From assembly GCA_005881055.1 (NCBI GenBank), contig VBHW01000097.1, forward strand, positions 1-6,756: a stretch of DNA of 6,756 nt. Reading direction: 5' to 3'. A program made the translations under genes and the position numbers. Below, piece by piece: positions 1 to 5,170 of the stretch; position 1 is the stretch's first letter; every line of letters begins with the position of its first letter. Source of the stretch: Chloroflexota bacterium (GTDB lineage: Bacteria > Chloroflexota > Limnocylindria > Limnocylindrales > CSP1-4). The notes under the pieces are model-generated. The model was not told where the DNA came from and did no database searches. It saw only the letters and a program-made list of their open reading frames with translations.

Positions 1-239
1 AAGAGGCCGAGGAGGATGGCCCGCGCGACGACGCGGATCACCAGGTAGAGGATCGAGGCGCGGACCTCCGGTGGCCGACCGAGCCAGTCGAGGCCCTCCC
101 GTGCGTCGCCCCGGGCGCGGGCGAGGGCCTCCGGCGCAACGCGGGCCGGCACGAGGCGGCGACGTGGGCGCTGGCCTGGGTCGCCGTGGTCAGTTCCATC
201 CCCGGCCACGTCGTCGGCACCGAGGTCCGCGGAAGCCAC
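1..239 (-). CDS. Partial CDS (N-terminal part), probable lysophospholipid/1-acylglycerol-3-phosphate acyltransferase
   Basis: The frame is open from a GTG at 239-237 to the left edge, giving 79 codons without a stop. The GTG follows the lgt stop codon with no gap (TGA|GTG), so translation is probably coupled. Residues 1-35 are polar and look poorly conserved. They are followed by a charged helix (EALARARGDAREGLDWLG) and then the hydrophobic stretch ILYLVIRVVARAILLGL at the cut end. A hydrophobic helix of this kind, just before the expected 'RVEG' strand, is typical of the start of PlsC-type acyltransferases, which add the second acyl chain to lysophosphatidate at the inner membrane. The catalytic HX4D motif would lie beyond the window, so the family is an inference from this helix and from the lipid-related neighbour lgt. 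A different small membrane protein cannot be excluded. I am fairly sure the frame is real and only moderately sure of the product. Confidence 0.55.
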   Translation of the reverse strand, partial: MASADLGADDVAGDGTDHGDPGQRPRRRLVPARVAPEALARARGDAREGLDWLGRPPEVRASILYLVIRVVARAILLGL

Positions 240-1130
240 TCAGGGGGACGACGATGCGTCGACCGCAACCACCGTCGCTCGCGCGGCAGCCTCGTCCCGG
301 GCGCCCTCGTCCACCTCGTCGAGCGTCGGCGCCCGGCTGCGATGGCGCCACGCGATCACGCCGAGCCCGGCGATGACGAAGAGGGTCGAGAAGATCTGCG
401 CGGTCGGGACCCCGAAGAACGTCCAGTTGTCCGCCCGCAGGGTCTCGAGCCCGAACCGCACGGCCCCGTACCACACGAAGAAGGTGCCGAGCAGGTCGCC
501 GGTCCGAAGCCGATCCGCGAAGCGGCGAGCGACGAAGAGCAGCGCGAGGAGGCCGAGAGCACCGGAGATCGACTCGTAGAGGAAGAGCGGCTGGAAATGG
601 GTCGTCGCGAAGGGGTACGTGGAGCACGGATACGCCTCGATCCGATGGTCGCACGAGATCGCGATGCCCCACGGCAGGTTCGTCGGCGGTCCGTACAGCT
701 CCTGGTTGAAGAAGTTGCCCCAGCGGGCGACGGCCTGCATGGCGAACAGCCCCGGCGCGACGATGTCCGCCCAGGTCCAGAACGACGCCCGCTTGAGCCG
801 GACGTAGATCGCGGCCGCGATCGTGCCCGTGACGAGCCCGCCATAGACACCGAGGCCGGTGTATGGAGGGAGGATGACCCGGATCGGGTTCGCGGCGTAG
901 AGGGTCCCCCACTGGTCGATGACGTGGTAGAGCCGGCCGCCGACGAGGGCCGCGACGGCCACGACGATGAGCCCATTGGCAATAGGTTCGGGATCGTGGC
1001 CGCGGCGCCGGGCCTCCCGGGTGATCACGAGGTAGGCCAGCGCCAGGCCGAGGGCGTAGCCGACCCCGTACCAGTAGATTGGGATCGGGCCGATCTGGAC
1101 GGCGATCGGGCTCGGCGTCAGGTCGATCAT
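240..1130 (-). CDS. lgt: Prolipoprotein diacylglyceryl transferase
   Basis: Lgt is an integral inner-membrane enzyme. It moves the diacylglyceryl group of phosphatidylglycerol onto the lipobox cysteine of prolipoproteins, the first step of lipoprotein maturation. The 296-residue length and multi-helix hydrophobic profile fit the family. The signature region is clear: ARWGNFFNQELYG at about residues 135-147 (R136, N139, N142, E144), followed by TNLPWGI at 150-156. HFQPLFLYES at 178-187 matches the conserved HPxxLYE block, with Gln and Pro in place of the usual His-Pro pair, and VRFGLETLR at 224-232 supplies the late Arg and Glu. GGRLYHV at 64-70 and GVYGGL at 94-99 are also family-like. The last 30 or so residues are a charged Ala-rich tail. 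The ATG at 1130 lies 8 nt after a TACACT box and has no Shine-Dalgarno sequence, so the mRNA may be leaderless. The stop codon abuts the GTG of the next gene. Confidence 0.95.
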   Translation of the reverse strand: MIDLTPSPIAVQIGPIPIYWYGVGYALGLALAYLVITREARRRGHDPEPIANGLIVVAVAALVGGRLYHVIDQWGTLYAANPIRVILPPYTGLGVYGGLVTGTIAAAIYVRLKRASFWTWADIVAPGLFAMQAVARWGNFFNQELYGPPTNLPWGIAISCDHRIEAYPCSTYPFATTHFQPLFLYESISGALGLLALLFVARRFADRLRTGDLLGTFFVWYGAVRFGLETLRADNWTFFGVPTAQIFSTLFVIAGLGVIAWRHRSRAPTLDEVDEGARDEAAARATVVAVDASSSP

Positions 1131-1138
1131 CGGCCGCG

Positions 1139-1144
1139 AGTGTA
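1139..1144 (-). promoter_or_regulatory. Candidate -10 box of lgt (leaderless)
   Basis: The minus strand reads TACACT here, followed by 8 nt and then the lgt ATG. A -10 box at this distance would place the transcription start within one or two bases of the ATG, giving a leaderless mRNA. This agrees with the lack of a Shine-Dalgarno sequence. No TTGACA-like -35 is visible. It is a sequence-pattern call only. Confidence 0.4.
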
Positions 1145-1167
1145 GCCGGGGTCGGCGGCCGGAGTCG

Positions 1168-1191
1168 GCGACCGGGGCCCGGGCCGGTCGC
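1168..1191. promoter_or_regulatory. Dyad between divergent promoters, possible operator
   Basis: This is a perfect inverted repeat with 8-bp arms GCGACCGG (1168-1175) and CCGGTCGC (1184-1191) and an 8-nt centre. It lies between the two facing -10 boxes and ends 4 nt before the plus-strand TATACT, so it covers the place of that promoter's -35 region. The position suits a repressor or activator site for one or both genes. In DNA this GC-rich, an 8-bp dyad can also arise by chance. Confidence 0.3.
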
Positions 1192-1195
1192 TCCC

Positions 1196-1201
1196 TATAC
1201 T
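1196..1201 (+). promoter_or_regulatory. Candidate -10 box (TATACT)
   Basis: TATACT matches the TATAAT consensus at five of six positions and stands out in very GC-rich surroundings. It lies 9 nt before an ATG at 1211 and 74 nt before the GTG at 1276. The expected transcription start is about 1207-1211. No good -35 is visible, because that region is taken up by the dyad. Confidence 0.5.
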
Positions 1202-1210
1202 GGCGGGCGC

Positions 1211-1279
1211 ATGGACCCCGTCGCCCGGCACCGAACCGGGCACTGCCGCGCGCCGCTCGCCGTCATCAACCGGTCGTGA
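1211..1279 (+). CDS. Possible 22-codon leader peptide
   Basis: The ATG at 1211 sits 9 nt after the TATACT box, the correct position for a leaderless start. It opens 22 codons (MDPVARHRTGHCRAPLAVINRS) before TGA at 1277-1279. That stop overlaps the GTG start of the membrane-protein gene as GTGA. The GTG has no Shine-Dalgarno sequence of its own, so reinitiation after the short peptide would explain how it is translated. The peptide is rich in Arg and His but contains no run of a single amino acid. It could be a chance ORF. Nothing but position supports it. Confidence 0.3.
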   Translation: MDPVARHRTGHCRAPLAVINRS

Positions 1280-1809
1280 ACGTCCAGTTCGACTGGTGGC
1301 TCATCCTCGTCGGCTTCGTCCTCGGGGCGGGTCTCGCCTGGCTCGTCCTCGCCGAGCTGCACCGCCGCGAGGACGATCTCGCCGCACGCGAACGTGAGAT
1401 CGAGGCCGAATGGATCGCCGCGGACATGAATGCCCACGGGTTCCCGGCCGACGCCGAGGCCGTGAACGAGGTGCTCCGCCTGCATCGGACGTACCTGGCG
1501 AGCATCCCACCGTCGGACGCTGATGTGGGCCTGCAAGAGGGCGAACCCGCCGAGGCCGGGGAGACGGAGGCCTCGGAGGCCTCGGATGCCTCGGATGCCT
1601 CGGCGCTCCCCGGGGCCTCGGGCGTATCGGCCGAGCCAGCCAGCTCGGCCTCGGATGCCTCGGAAGCCTCCACTCCGCGTCAGGCCGAGTGGCAGCCGGA
1701 GCCCCGACCGACGGGCCAGGCGGTGCCGTCCACGCCCGCCGGTGGGGCGCCGCGCCACAGCCCCTCGGCGAACCCCGCGGACAAGGAGGACCCCCGCCCG
1801 GTGCCCTGA
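1276..1809 (+). CDS. Unrecognised single-pass membrane protein with Ala-Ser-acidic repeat tail
   Basis: I do not recognise this 177-residue protein. Residues 7-28 (WWLILVGFVLGAGLAWLVLAEL) form one strong membrane anchor, probably with the N-terminus outside or as an uncleaved signal anchor. Residues 29-78 are a charged helical segment (REDDLAAREREIEAEW and EAVNEVLRLHRTYLAS) that looks like the folded or conserved part and could form a coiled coil. From about residue 85 to the end the protein is low complexity: a tail of Ala-Ser-Glu/Asp triplets, then Pro-rich sequence, probably disordered. GTG at 1276 is the first ATG/GTG/TTG start in frame. It has no Shine-Dalgarno sequence and overlaps the stop of a possible leader peptide. 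The gene diverges from lgt and converges on menG. No enzymatic motif is visible, so I propose no function. Confidence 0.75.
   Translation: MNVQFDWWLILVGFVLGAGLAWLVLAELHRREDDLAAREREIEAEWIAADMNAHGFPADAEAVNEVLRLHRTYLASIPPSDADVGLQEGEPAEAGETEASEASDASDASALPGASGVSAEPASSASDASEASTPRQAEWQPEPRPTGQAVPSTPAGGAPRHSPSANPADKEDPRPVP
1570..1605 (+). repeat. 9-bp tandem repeat, block 1
   Basis: Four copies of a GCCTCGGAN unit start at 1570, 1579, 1588 and 1597, the last one imperfect. The unit is in codon phase and encodes Ala-Ser-Glu/Asp. Because the unit is nearly its own reverse complement, the other strand also reads as Glu-Ala-Ser triplets. Confidence 0.85.
1648..1671 (+). repeat. 9-bp tandem repeat, block 2
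   Basis: Two full copies of the same GCCTCGGAN unit (1648 and 1657) and a partial third (GCCTCC at 1666) are in the same reading phase as block 1, 42 bp downstream. They encode Ala-Ser-Asp, Ala-Ser-Glu and Ala-Ser. The two blocks probably derive from one longer array split by diverged sequence. Confidence 0.8.
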
Positions 1810-1811
1810 CT

Positions 1812-1830
1812 GTCGGCCCAAGCGGCCGGC
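1812..1830. terminator. GC hairpin between convergent genes
   Basis: The 26-bp gap between two converging stop codons holds a 7-bp stem (1812-1818 with 1824-1830, including one G-T pair) around the 5-nt loop CAAGC. Its place suggests a bidirectional terminator, although no T-tract follows on either strand. A GC-only hairpin of this length can also occur by chance. Confidence 0.35.
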
Positions 1831-1835
1831 GGGAC

Positions 1836-2771
1836 TCAGCTCAGGACCGTTCCCCGGTGGAGCGCGACCGCTCCGAGGGCGAGGCGTCGGTACGACACGT
1901 CGACGAGCCCGGCGCCGGTCATCGTCCGGACGAGCTCGTCCGGGTTCGGGAAGCCCTCGAGCGACTGCGGGAGGTAGCTGTACGCGTCGCGCCGCCCGAA
2001 CATCGACCCGAGGAGCGGCGCCGAGCGACGGAACACCCCGTGATAGATGCGCCCCCAGACGCGGGGACGCGGCACGGAGAGCTCGAGGCAGACGACCCGC
2101 CCGCCCGGCCGCACCACGCGCGCAAGCTCGCGGAAGCCGGCCTCGTAGTCGGGCAGGTTGCGCAGCCCGAAGGCGATCGTCGCGGCGTCGAACGCGTCGT
2201 CCGGGACGGCGAGTGCGAGGGCATCGGCGACCCGGAACTCGAGCTGGACGAGGTCCCGGTTCTGCTCGGTCGCCTCGGCGATCATGCCGGGCGCGAGGTC
2301 GACCGCGAGCACCCGTCCGAAGGGCCCGACGCGCTCGGCGAGAGTGGCGGCGAGCTTGCCGGTCCCGCACGCGACGTCGATGACGGCGTCTCCGGCCGAG
2401 AGGTGCGTCGCCTGGACGGCAGCGCGCCGCCAGCGTCCGTCGAGGCCGAACGTCATGAGCGTGTTCATCCGGTCGTAGACGGGCGCGATGTCATCGAACA
2501 TCGCCGCGACCTCCGCCCCGGGCACGGGGTTCCCCGCCCGACTCGTCGGAACGGCGCCCTCGGGCATGGAAACCGCCGCGGAGCGGTCGGCCGACCCGGT
2601 CGCTCCATCGACCTGCGCATCCGGGGGCGGTGCGTCGCCCGTCGGGGTCACGCCGGGCGGGAGGTCCTGTGCCCCGGTGTCGCGCTCGTCGGCCATCGTC
2701 GCGTGAGAGGTCGTCATCTGGCGCTCGATCGGCTGCTCGATCGTCTCGTCCCGGCTGTCAGGGACGATCAT
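1836..2771 (-). CDS. menG: Demethylmenaquinone methyltransferase (MenG/UbiE family)
   Basis: This SAM-dependent C-methyltransferase performs the last methylation of menaquinone (or ubiquinone) at the cytoplasmic membrane. In a genome of this type menaquinone is the likelier product. The family hallmarks run in order: MFDDIAPVYDRMN at 91-103, the SAM-binding VIDVACGTGKLA at 130-141, the acidic end of strand 2 in LAVDLAPGM at 155-163, FGLRNLPDY at 201-209, RELARVVRPGGRVVCLELS at 214-232 and YSYLPQSLEGFPNPDEL at 264-280. The catalytic domain matches the usual size of about 230 residues, but some 85 residues precede it, rich in Pro, Ala, Gly and Asp. The ATG at 2771 is 8 nt after the anti-sigma stop. 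In-frame ATGs at 2717, 2696 and 2567 are alternatives. None has a clear Shine-Dalgarno sequence, so the true N-terminus is unsettled. The gene is last in the sigma-factor operon. Confidence 0.9.
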   Translation of the reverse strand: MIVPDSRDETIEQPIERQMTTSHATMADERDTGAQDLPPGVTPTGDAPPPDAQVDGATGSADRSAAVSMPEGAVPTSRAGNPVPGAEVAAMFDDIAPVYDRMNTLMTFGLDGRWRRAAVQATHLSAGDAVIDVACGTGKLAATLAERVGPFGRVLAVDLAPGMIAEATEQNRDLVQLEFRVADALALAVPDDAFDAATIAFGLRNLPDYEAGFRELARVVRPGGRVVCLELSVPRPRVWGRIYHGVFRRSAPLLGSMFGRRDAYSYLPQSLEGFPNPDELVRTMTGAGLVDVSYRRLALGAVALHRGTVLS

Positions 2772-2779
2772 CGCCGATT

Positions 2780-3661
2780 TCAGAGCCCCGCGACCAGCAC
2801 CGATGCACCTGCCGGGTCGCCGTTCGGATCGACGAGCGAGATCCCGAACCGCGAGCCCGGCGCCGCCGCCGCGATCGCCGCCACGTCGCCGACCCAGTAG
2901 GCGATCCCATTCGCGAAGTCCATCCGCCCGACGCGCGTCCGGGCACCGCCGGGAGCCTCGAGCCAGCAGCGGTACTCTCGTCCGGCGGATGGTGCGGCGA
3001 GGCCCTTGACGACGACGACGAGGGCGGTCGTCGAGGGCGCGTAGGACAGCTCGCCGCGGGCCGATTCAGCTCCGCTACCCGGAACGGCCTGAAGGGCGAC
3101 GCGGCGACCGTCGGGTGCGCTCGCGATCCCGACGTTCCAGCTGGCGACCTGGGCGAGCGCGTTGGCCTCCTCGTTGGCCCGCGAACCCATGAGCGTCAGC
3201 GTCGCCACGCTCGAGAGGACGATCGCGGCCGCAAGCGAGGCCGCCCAGGTGGCAGGACGTCGGAGCGTCCGCCATCTGGCGAGGCTCTCCGGACGGCTCG
3301 CAGGGGTTGTGTCGACCACCGGTGCCTGGGCCTCAGTTCCACGGACCGGCGTCGTGGCCTCCGCCGGACCAACCGGTACGGCCGTCGCTGCCCGCATCCC
3401 CGCGCCACGTGGTATCCCCACCTCGCGGACGAGCGCCAAAGTCCGTTCGCGCAGCTCGGCAGGCGGCTCGAATGCCAGTGTCTCGCGCAGGATCGCCGTC
3501 GCGCGGCGCAGCCGGGCGAGCTCCTCGAGGCACGACGCGCATCCGGCCAGGTGACCCGCGAGCGCGGCGGCGTCGGCGGTGTCGCCGGCCATGAGTCGAT
3601 CGAGGCCGCCCGGCTCGGCCGCGGCGAGCTCCAACCGTTCGCGCGCGTCCGCGTGGCGCAT
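2780..3661 (-). CDS. RskA-like anti-sigma factor with zinc-binding N-terminus
   Basis: This 293-residue membrane anti-sigma factor presumably holds the ECF sigma factor encoded just upstream. Residues 37-44 (HLAGCASC) give the HxxxCxxC motif of zinc-binding anti-sigma domains (H37, C41, C44). A Pro/Ala/Thr-rich linker leads to one membrane helix at about 138-158 (TWAASLAAAIVLSSVATLTL). The extracytoplasmic part ends in a domain of the RskA type, with LVVVVKGLAAPSAGREYRCW and a terminal region holding FGISLVDPNG. In this family a signal leads to stepwise proteolysis of the anti-sigma factor and release of sigma. I chose the ATG at 3661 because it overlaps the sigma stop as TGATG and starts directly before the zinc-binding domain. 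A GTG or ATG further upstream would run into the sigma gene. Only 8 nt separate its stop from menG. Confidence 0.88.
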   Translation of the reverse strand: MRHADARERLELAAAEPGGLDRLMAGDTADAAALAGHLAGCASCLEELARLRRATAILRETLAFEPPAELRERTLALVREVGIPRGAGMRAATAVPVGPAEATTPVRGTEAQAPVVDTTPASRPESLARWRTLRRPATWAASLAAAIVLSSVATLTLMGSRANEEANALAQVASWNVGIASAPDGRRVALQAVPGSGAESARGELSYAPSTTALVVVVKGLAAPSAGREYRCWLEAPGGARTRVGRMDFANGIAYWVGDVAAIAAAAPGSRFGISLVDPNGDPAGASVLVAGL

Positions 3662-4338
3662 CACTCGGCGACCTCCACCGGCTCGGGGAGGGGCGCGAGG
3701 TCGGCGTCGAGAGAGCCCGCCAGGGTCCCGCGCAGACGCTGGAGCGCGCGTCGGGTCCGGGTCTTCACCGTGCCGAGAGGCCATCCCAGCCGATCGGCGA
3801 TCTCGGACTGGGTGAGATCGAGCCGGTAGGCGAGGAGGATGACGGTCCGCTCCACCTCGGGCATCCCGTCCAGGGCCTCCCGCAGCGATGCGCGAAGCTC
3901 AGCGCTCGCGAGGGCGGCCTCGGGCCCGGCCGCCGCCACCGAGCCGCCGACGACGCCGCCATTGCGGCCCTGGGTGACGAGGCGGTCGAGCGCCATCGAC
4001 TCGGGCTCGTCCTCCGAGCGCAGCGCGGAGACCGAGACGAGGCGCGGACGGCGACCGAGAGCCCGCAGCCGGTCGACGGTCCGATTGCGCGCGATCGTGT
4101 GCAGCCATGCGGCGAGCGACCCGGTTCCCGGATCGAAGAGCTCCGCCCGATTCCACACTGCGAGAAACGTCTCCTGGACCACCTCTTCGGCGATCTGCCG
4201 GTCGGTGGTCAGCCGGCACGCCGCGGCGTAGACGGCACTTGCGTGACGGTCATACAGCGCCGCAAGGGCGGCCTGCGACCCGGCCGCGACCGCGTGGACG
4301 AGTGCGGCATCGTCCGGGGCCGCAGGCACCCCGCTCAT
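3661..4338 (-). CDS. ECF (sigma-70 family) RNA polymerase sigma factor, SigK-like
   Basis: At 225 residues this fits the small extracytoplasmic-function sigma factors. Region 2, at about 25-93, contains ALYDRHASAVYAAA, the -10-reading segment AEEVVQETFLAVW (50-62) and LHTIARNRTVDRLR (79-92). Region 4, at about 150-205, contains LDGMPEVERTVILLAY and the helix-turn-helix LTQSEIADRLGWPLGTVKTR (175-194), which reads the -35 element. The 50-residue linker is Ala/Gly-rich. The anti-sigma gene follows with overlapping stop and start, the usual pairing for this class, and the partner's RskA features suggest the SigK group. The ATG at 4338 lies only 3 nt after a probable ECF -10 element. A GTG at codon 4 (4329) is therefore a serious alternative start. 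The protein probably activates its own promoter. Confidence 0.93.
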   Translation of the reverse strand: MSGVPAAPDDAALVHAVAAGSQAALAALYDRHASAVYAAACRLTTDRQIAEEVVQETFLAVWNRAELFDPGTGSLAAWLHTIARNRTVDRLRALGRRPRLVSVSALRSEDEPESMALDRLVTQGRNGGVVGGSVAAAGPEAALASAELRASLREALDGMPEVERTVILLAYRLDLTQSEIADRLGWPLGTVKTRTRRALQRLRGTLAGSLDADLAPLPEPVEVAE

Positions 4339-4341
4339 GAG

Positions 4342-4368
4342 TACGCCCCCATGGGGACGACGGTTTCA
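4342..4368 (-). promoter_or_regulatory. ECF-type promoter, probable autoregulation of the sigma operon
   Basis: On the minus strand TGAAACC (4368-4362) is followed by 16 nt and CGTA (4345-4342). This matches the TGAAAC/CGTA pattern known for ECF promoters such as those of Bacillus SigW, with correct spacing. It lies directly before the sigma gene, where an autoregulated promoter would be expected. The spacer contains the palindrome CCCCATGGGG (4347-4356). I saw no second copy of the full motif in the window. Confidence 0.65.
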
Positions 4369-4495
4369 TGCCGGTGGGCGCAGGGGCTCATCGGCTCAGC
4401 CGAGGGCGGCGAGCCGGCGAAGCCTGACCTGCGTCCCTGGTCGATGGTGGGCACCCTCGATGACTCGGTAGCGAGCTCCCCGGAAACCGGGCCAT

Positions 4496-4501
4496 AGCCT
4501 A
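4496..4501 (-). promoter_or_regulatory. Candidate housekeeping -10 box upstream of the sigma operon
   Basis: The minus strand reads TAGGCT in the 221-bp gap between the cupin gene and the sigma gene. Transcription from here would give a 5' leader of about 150 nt before the sigma ATG. It could supply basal expression independent of the ECF promoter. No convincing -35 is visible, and a TANNNT hexamer alone is weak evidence. Apart from this and the ECF promoter, I see no gene or strong structure in 4339-4559. Confidence 0.25.
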
Positions 4502-4559
4502 CCCGAGGATGCCGCCGAACCCCGGACGGGCGCACCCGGCAGCGGGCAGGGACCGTCAG

Positions 4560-4904
4560 TCACCAGCGTCCGGCAGGCCGTCGAGCCGGCGTCCCACGGA
4601 GCGAGCCTGCCGGGAGATGGGCCTCGAGGCATGTGACCCCGTGCGGCCCGACGTCCGCATCGTGGCGACGGCCAGAGGGCAGGTCGAGGCGGTCGCCCAC
4701 CCCGAGGTCGACCGACCGGTCCGCGGCGCGCGGCTCGTTCGGCAGGCCGAAGCGGATCGACCCCGATGCCACGACGAGGACCTTGTCGTACCCGTGCTCA
4801 TGGGCGTCGTACTGATCGTGCGGGCCGTTCGACCAGGGGGACGGGTCAAGCCCTTCGGCGCGCAGGCGCTCGACCAGGCGCTCGACGAGGGCAGCCTCGC
4901 TCAT
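4560..4904 (-). CDS. Small single-domain cupin protein
   Basis: This 114-residue protein is the size of a minimal cupin barrel. Motif 1 is seen as HDQYDAHEHGYDKVLVVASG (29-48), with the metal-binding H35 and H37 and the usual Gly after the next strand. The glutamate that normally follows HxH by a few residues is not in its standard place. Motif 2 is GDRLDLPSGRRHDADVG (70-86), with P76, G78 and the fourth ligand H81. A bound divalent metal is therefore likely, but substrate and reaction cannot be read from the sequence. The start overlaps the previous stop as ATGA, so the gene is translationally coupled as the last of three in the iron-transporter operon. It may be a metal-binding accessory or sensor rather than an enzyme, which is inference from context only. 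Confidence 0.82.
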   Translation of the reverse strand: MSEAALVERLVERLRAEGLDPSPWSNGPHDQYDAHEHGYDKVLVVASGSIRFGLPNEPRAADRSVDLGVGDRLDLPSGRRHDADVGPHGVTCLEAHLPAGSLRGTPARRPAGRW

Positions 4905-5170
4905 GGATCCTGGTCCGCTCGCTCGGCGTCCGATGCGGCTCCCGGGGTCGGGTCGGAGGCCAGGTCCGGGGCCTCCCGCCGCCAGGCCTCGTCCGCGGCG
5001 ATCGGATCGTCCCCGAGCGACGCGACGACGAGCATGAAGATGCTGCCGAACCCGACCGCGCCGAGCACGGCGAGGGGCAACGGGCTGCGCAGCCAGAGGA
5101 AGAACAGCCCGAACGCCACCCCGGACGCCGCACCCGTCAGCAGGAGCAGCCGTGCCGCCGAGACGTGCAT
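4901..5170 (-). CDS. Small two-helix membrane protein, function unknown
   Basis: I do not recognise this 89-residue protein. Residues 5-26 and 31-53 are hydrophobic (LLLLTGAASGVAFGLFFLWL and PLAVLGAVGFGSIFMLVVAS) and form a helical hairpin in the membrane with a short Arg-Ser-Pro turn. Residues 54-89 are an acidic, probably disordered tail on the same side as the N-terminus. The gene sits between the iron transporter and the cupin. Its ATG follows the transporter stop with no gap (TGA|ATG), and its own stop overlaps the cupin start by 4 nt. Such tight packing suggests a fixed ratio with its neighbours, perhaps as an accessory subunit. Start and frame are well supported by these junctions, the function by nothing. 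Confidence 0.78.
   Translation of the reverse strand: MHVSAARLLLLTGAASGVAFGLFFLWLRSPLPLAVLGAVGFGSIFMLVVASLGDDPIAADEAWRREAPDLASDPTPGAASDAERADQDP

Noticed and set aside
186..1145. A 319-codon open frame on the plus strand opposite lgt
   Set aside because: It lies antisense to a clear lgt gene, is dominated by Arg, Asp, Glu and Pro, and shows no domain. Long antisense frames are common in DNA this GC-rich.
1195..2370. A 391-codon minus-strand frame across menG and the membrane-protein gene
   Set aside because: It is out of frame with menG, extremely Arg-rich, and crosses the convergent gene border. It is a shadow frame.
2723..2743. Direct repeat GCTCGATCG, two copies 12 nt apart
   Set aside because: It is in the menG frame and explained by the repeated IEQ/IER codons. 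Two short copies carry little weight.
3662..3784. 41-codon upstream extension of the anti-sigma gene into the sigma gene
   Set aside because: It overlaps sigma region 4, is Arg/Pro-rich, and adds nothing before the zinc-binding domain. The TGATG start fits better.
2630..3829. A 399-codon plus-strand frame opposite the anti-sigma and sigma genes
   Set aside because: Its composition is Arg/Ser/Gly-rich with no family motif, while the opposite strand carries well-supported domains.
4479..4491. CCCGG-AAA-CCGGG hairpin downstream of the cupin gene
   Set aside because: The stem is only 5 bp, the loop is 3 nt, and there is no T-tract. It is too weak to call a terminator.
4335..4632. Short minus-strand frames in the gap between the cupin and sigma genes
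   Set aside because: No domain, signal or coupling is visible, and they overlap the cupin gene or the promoter region.
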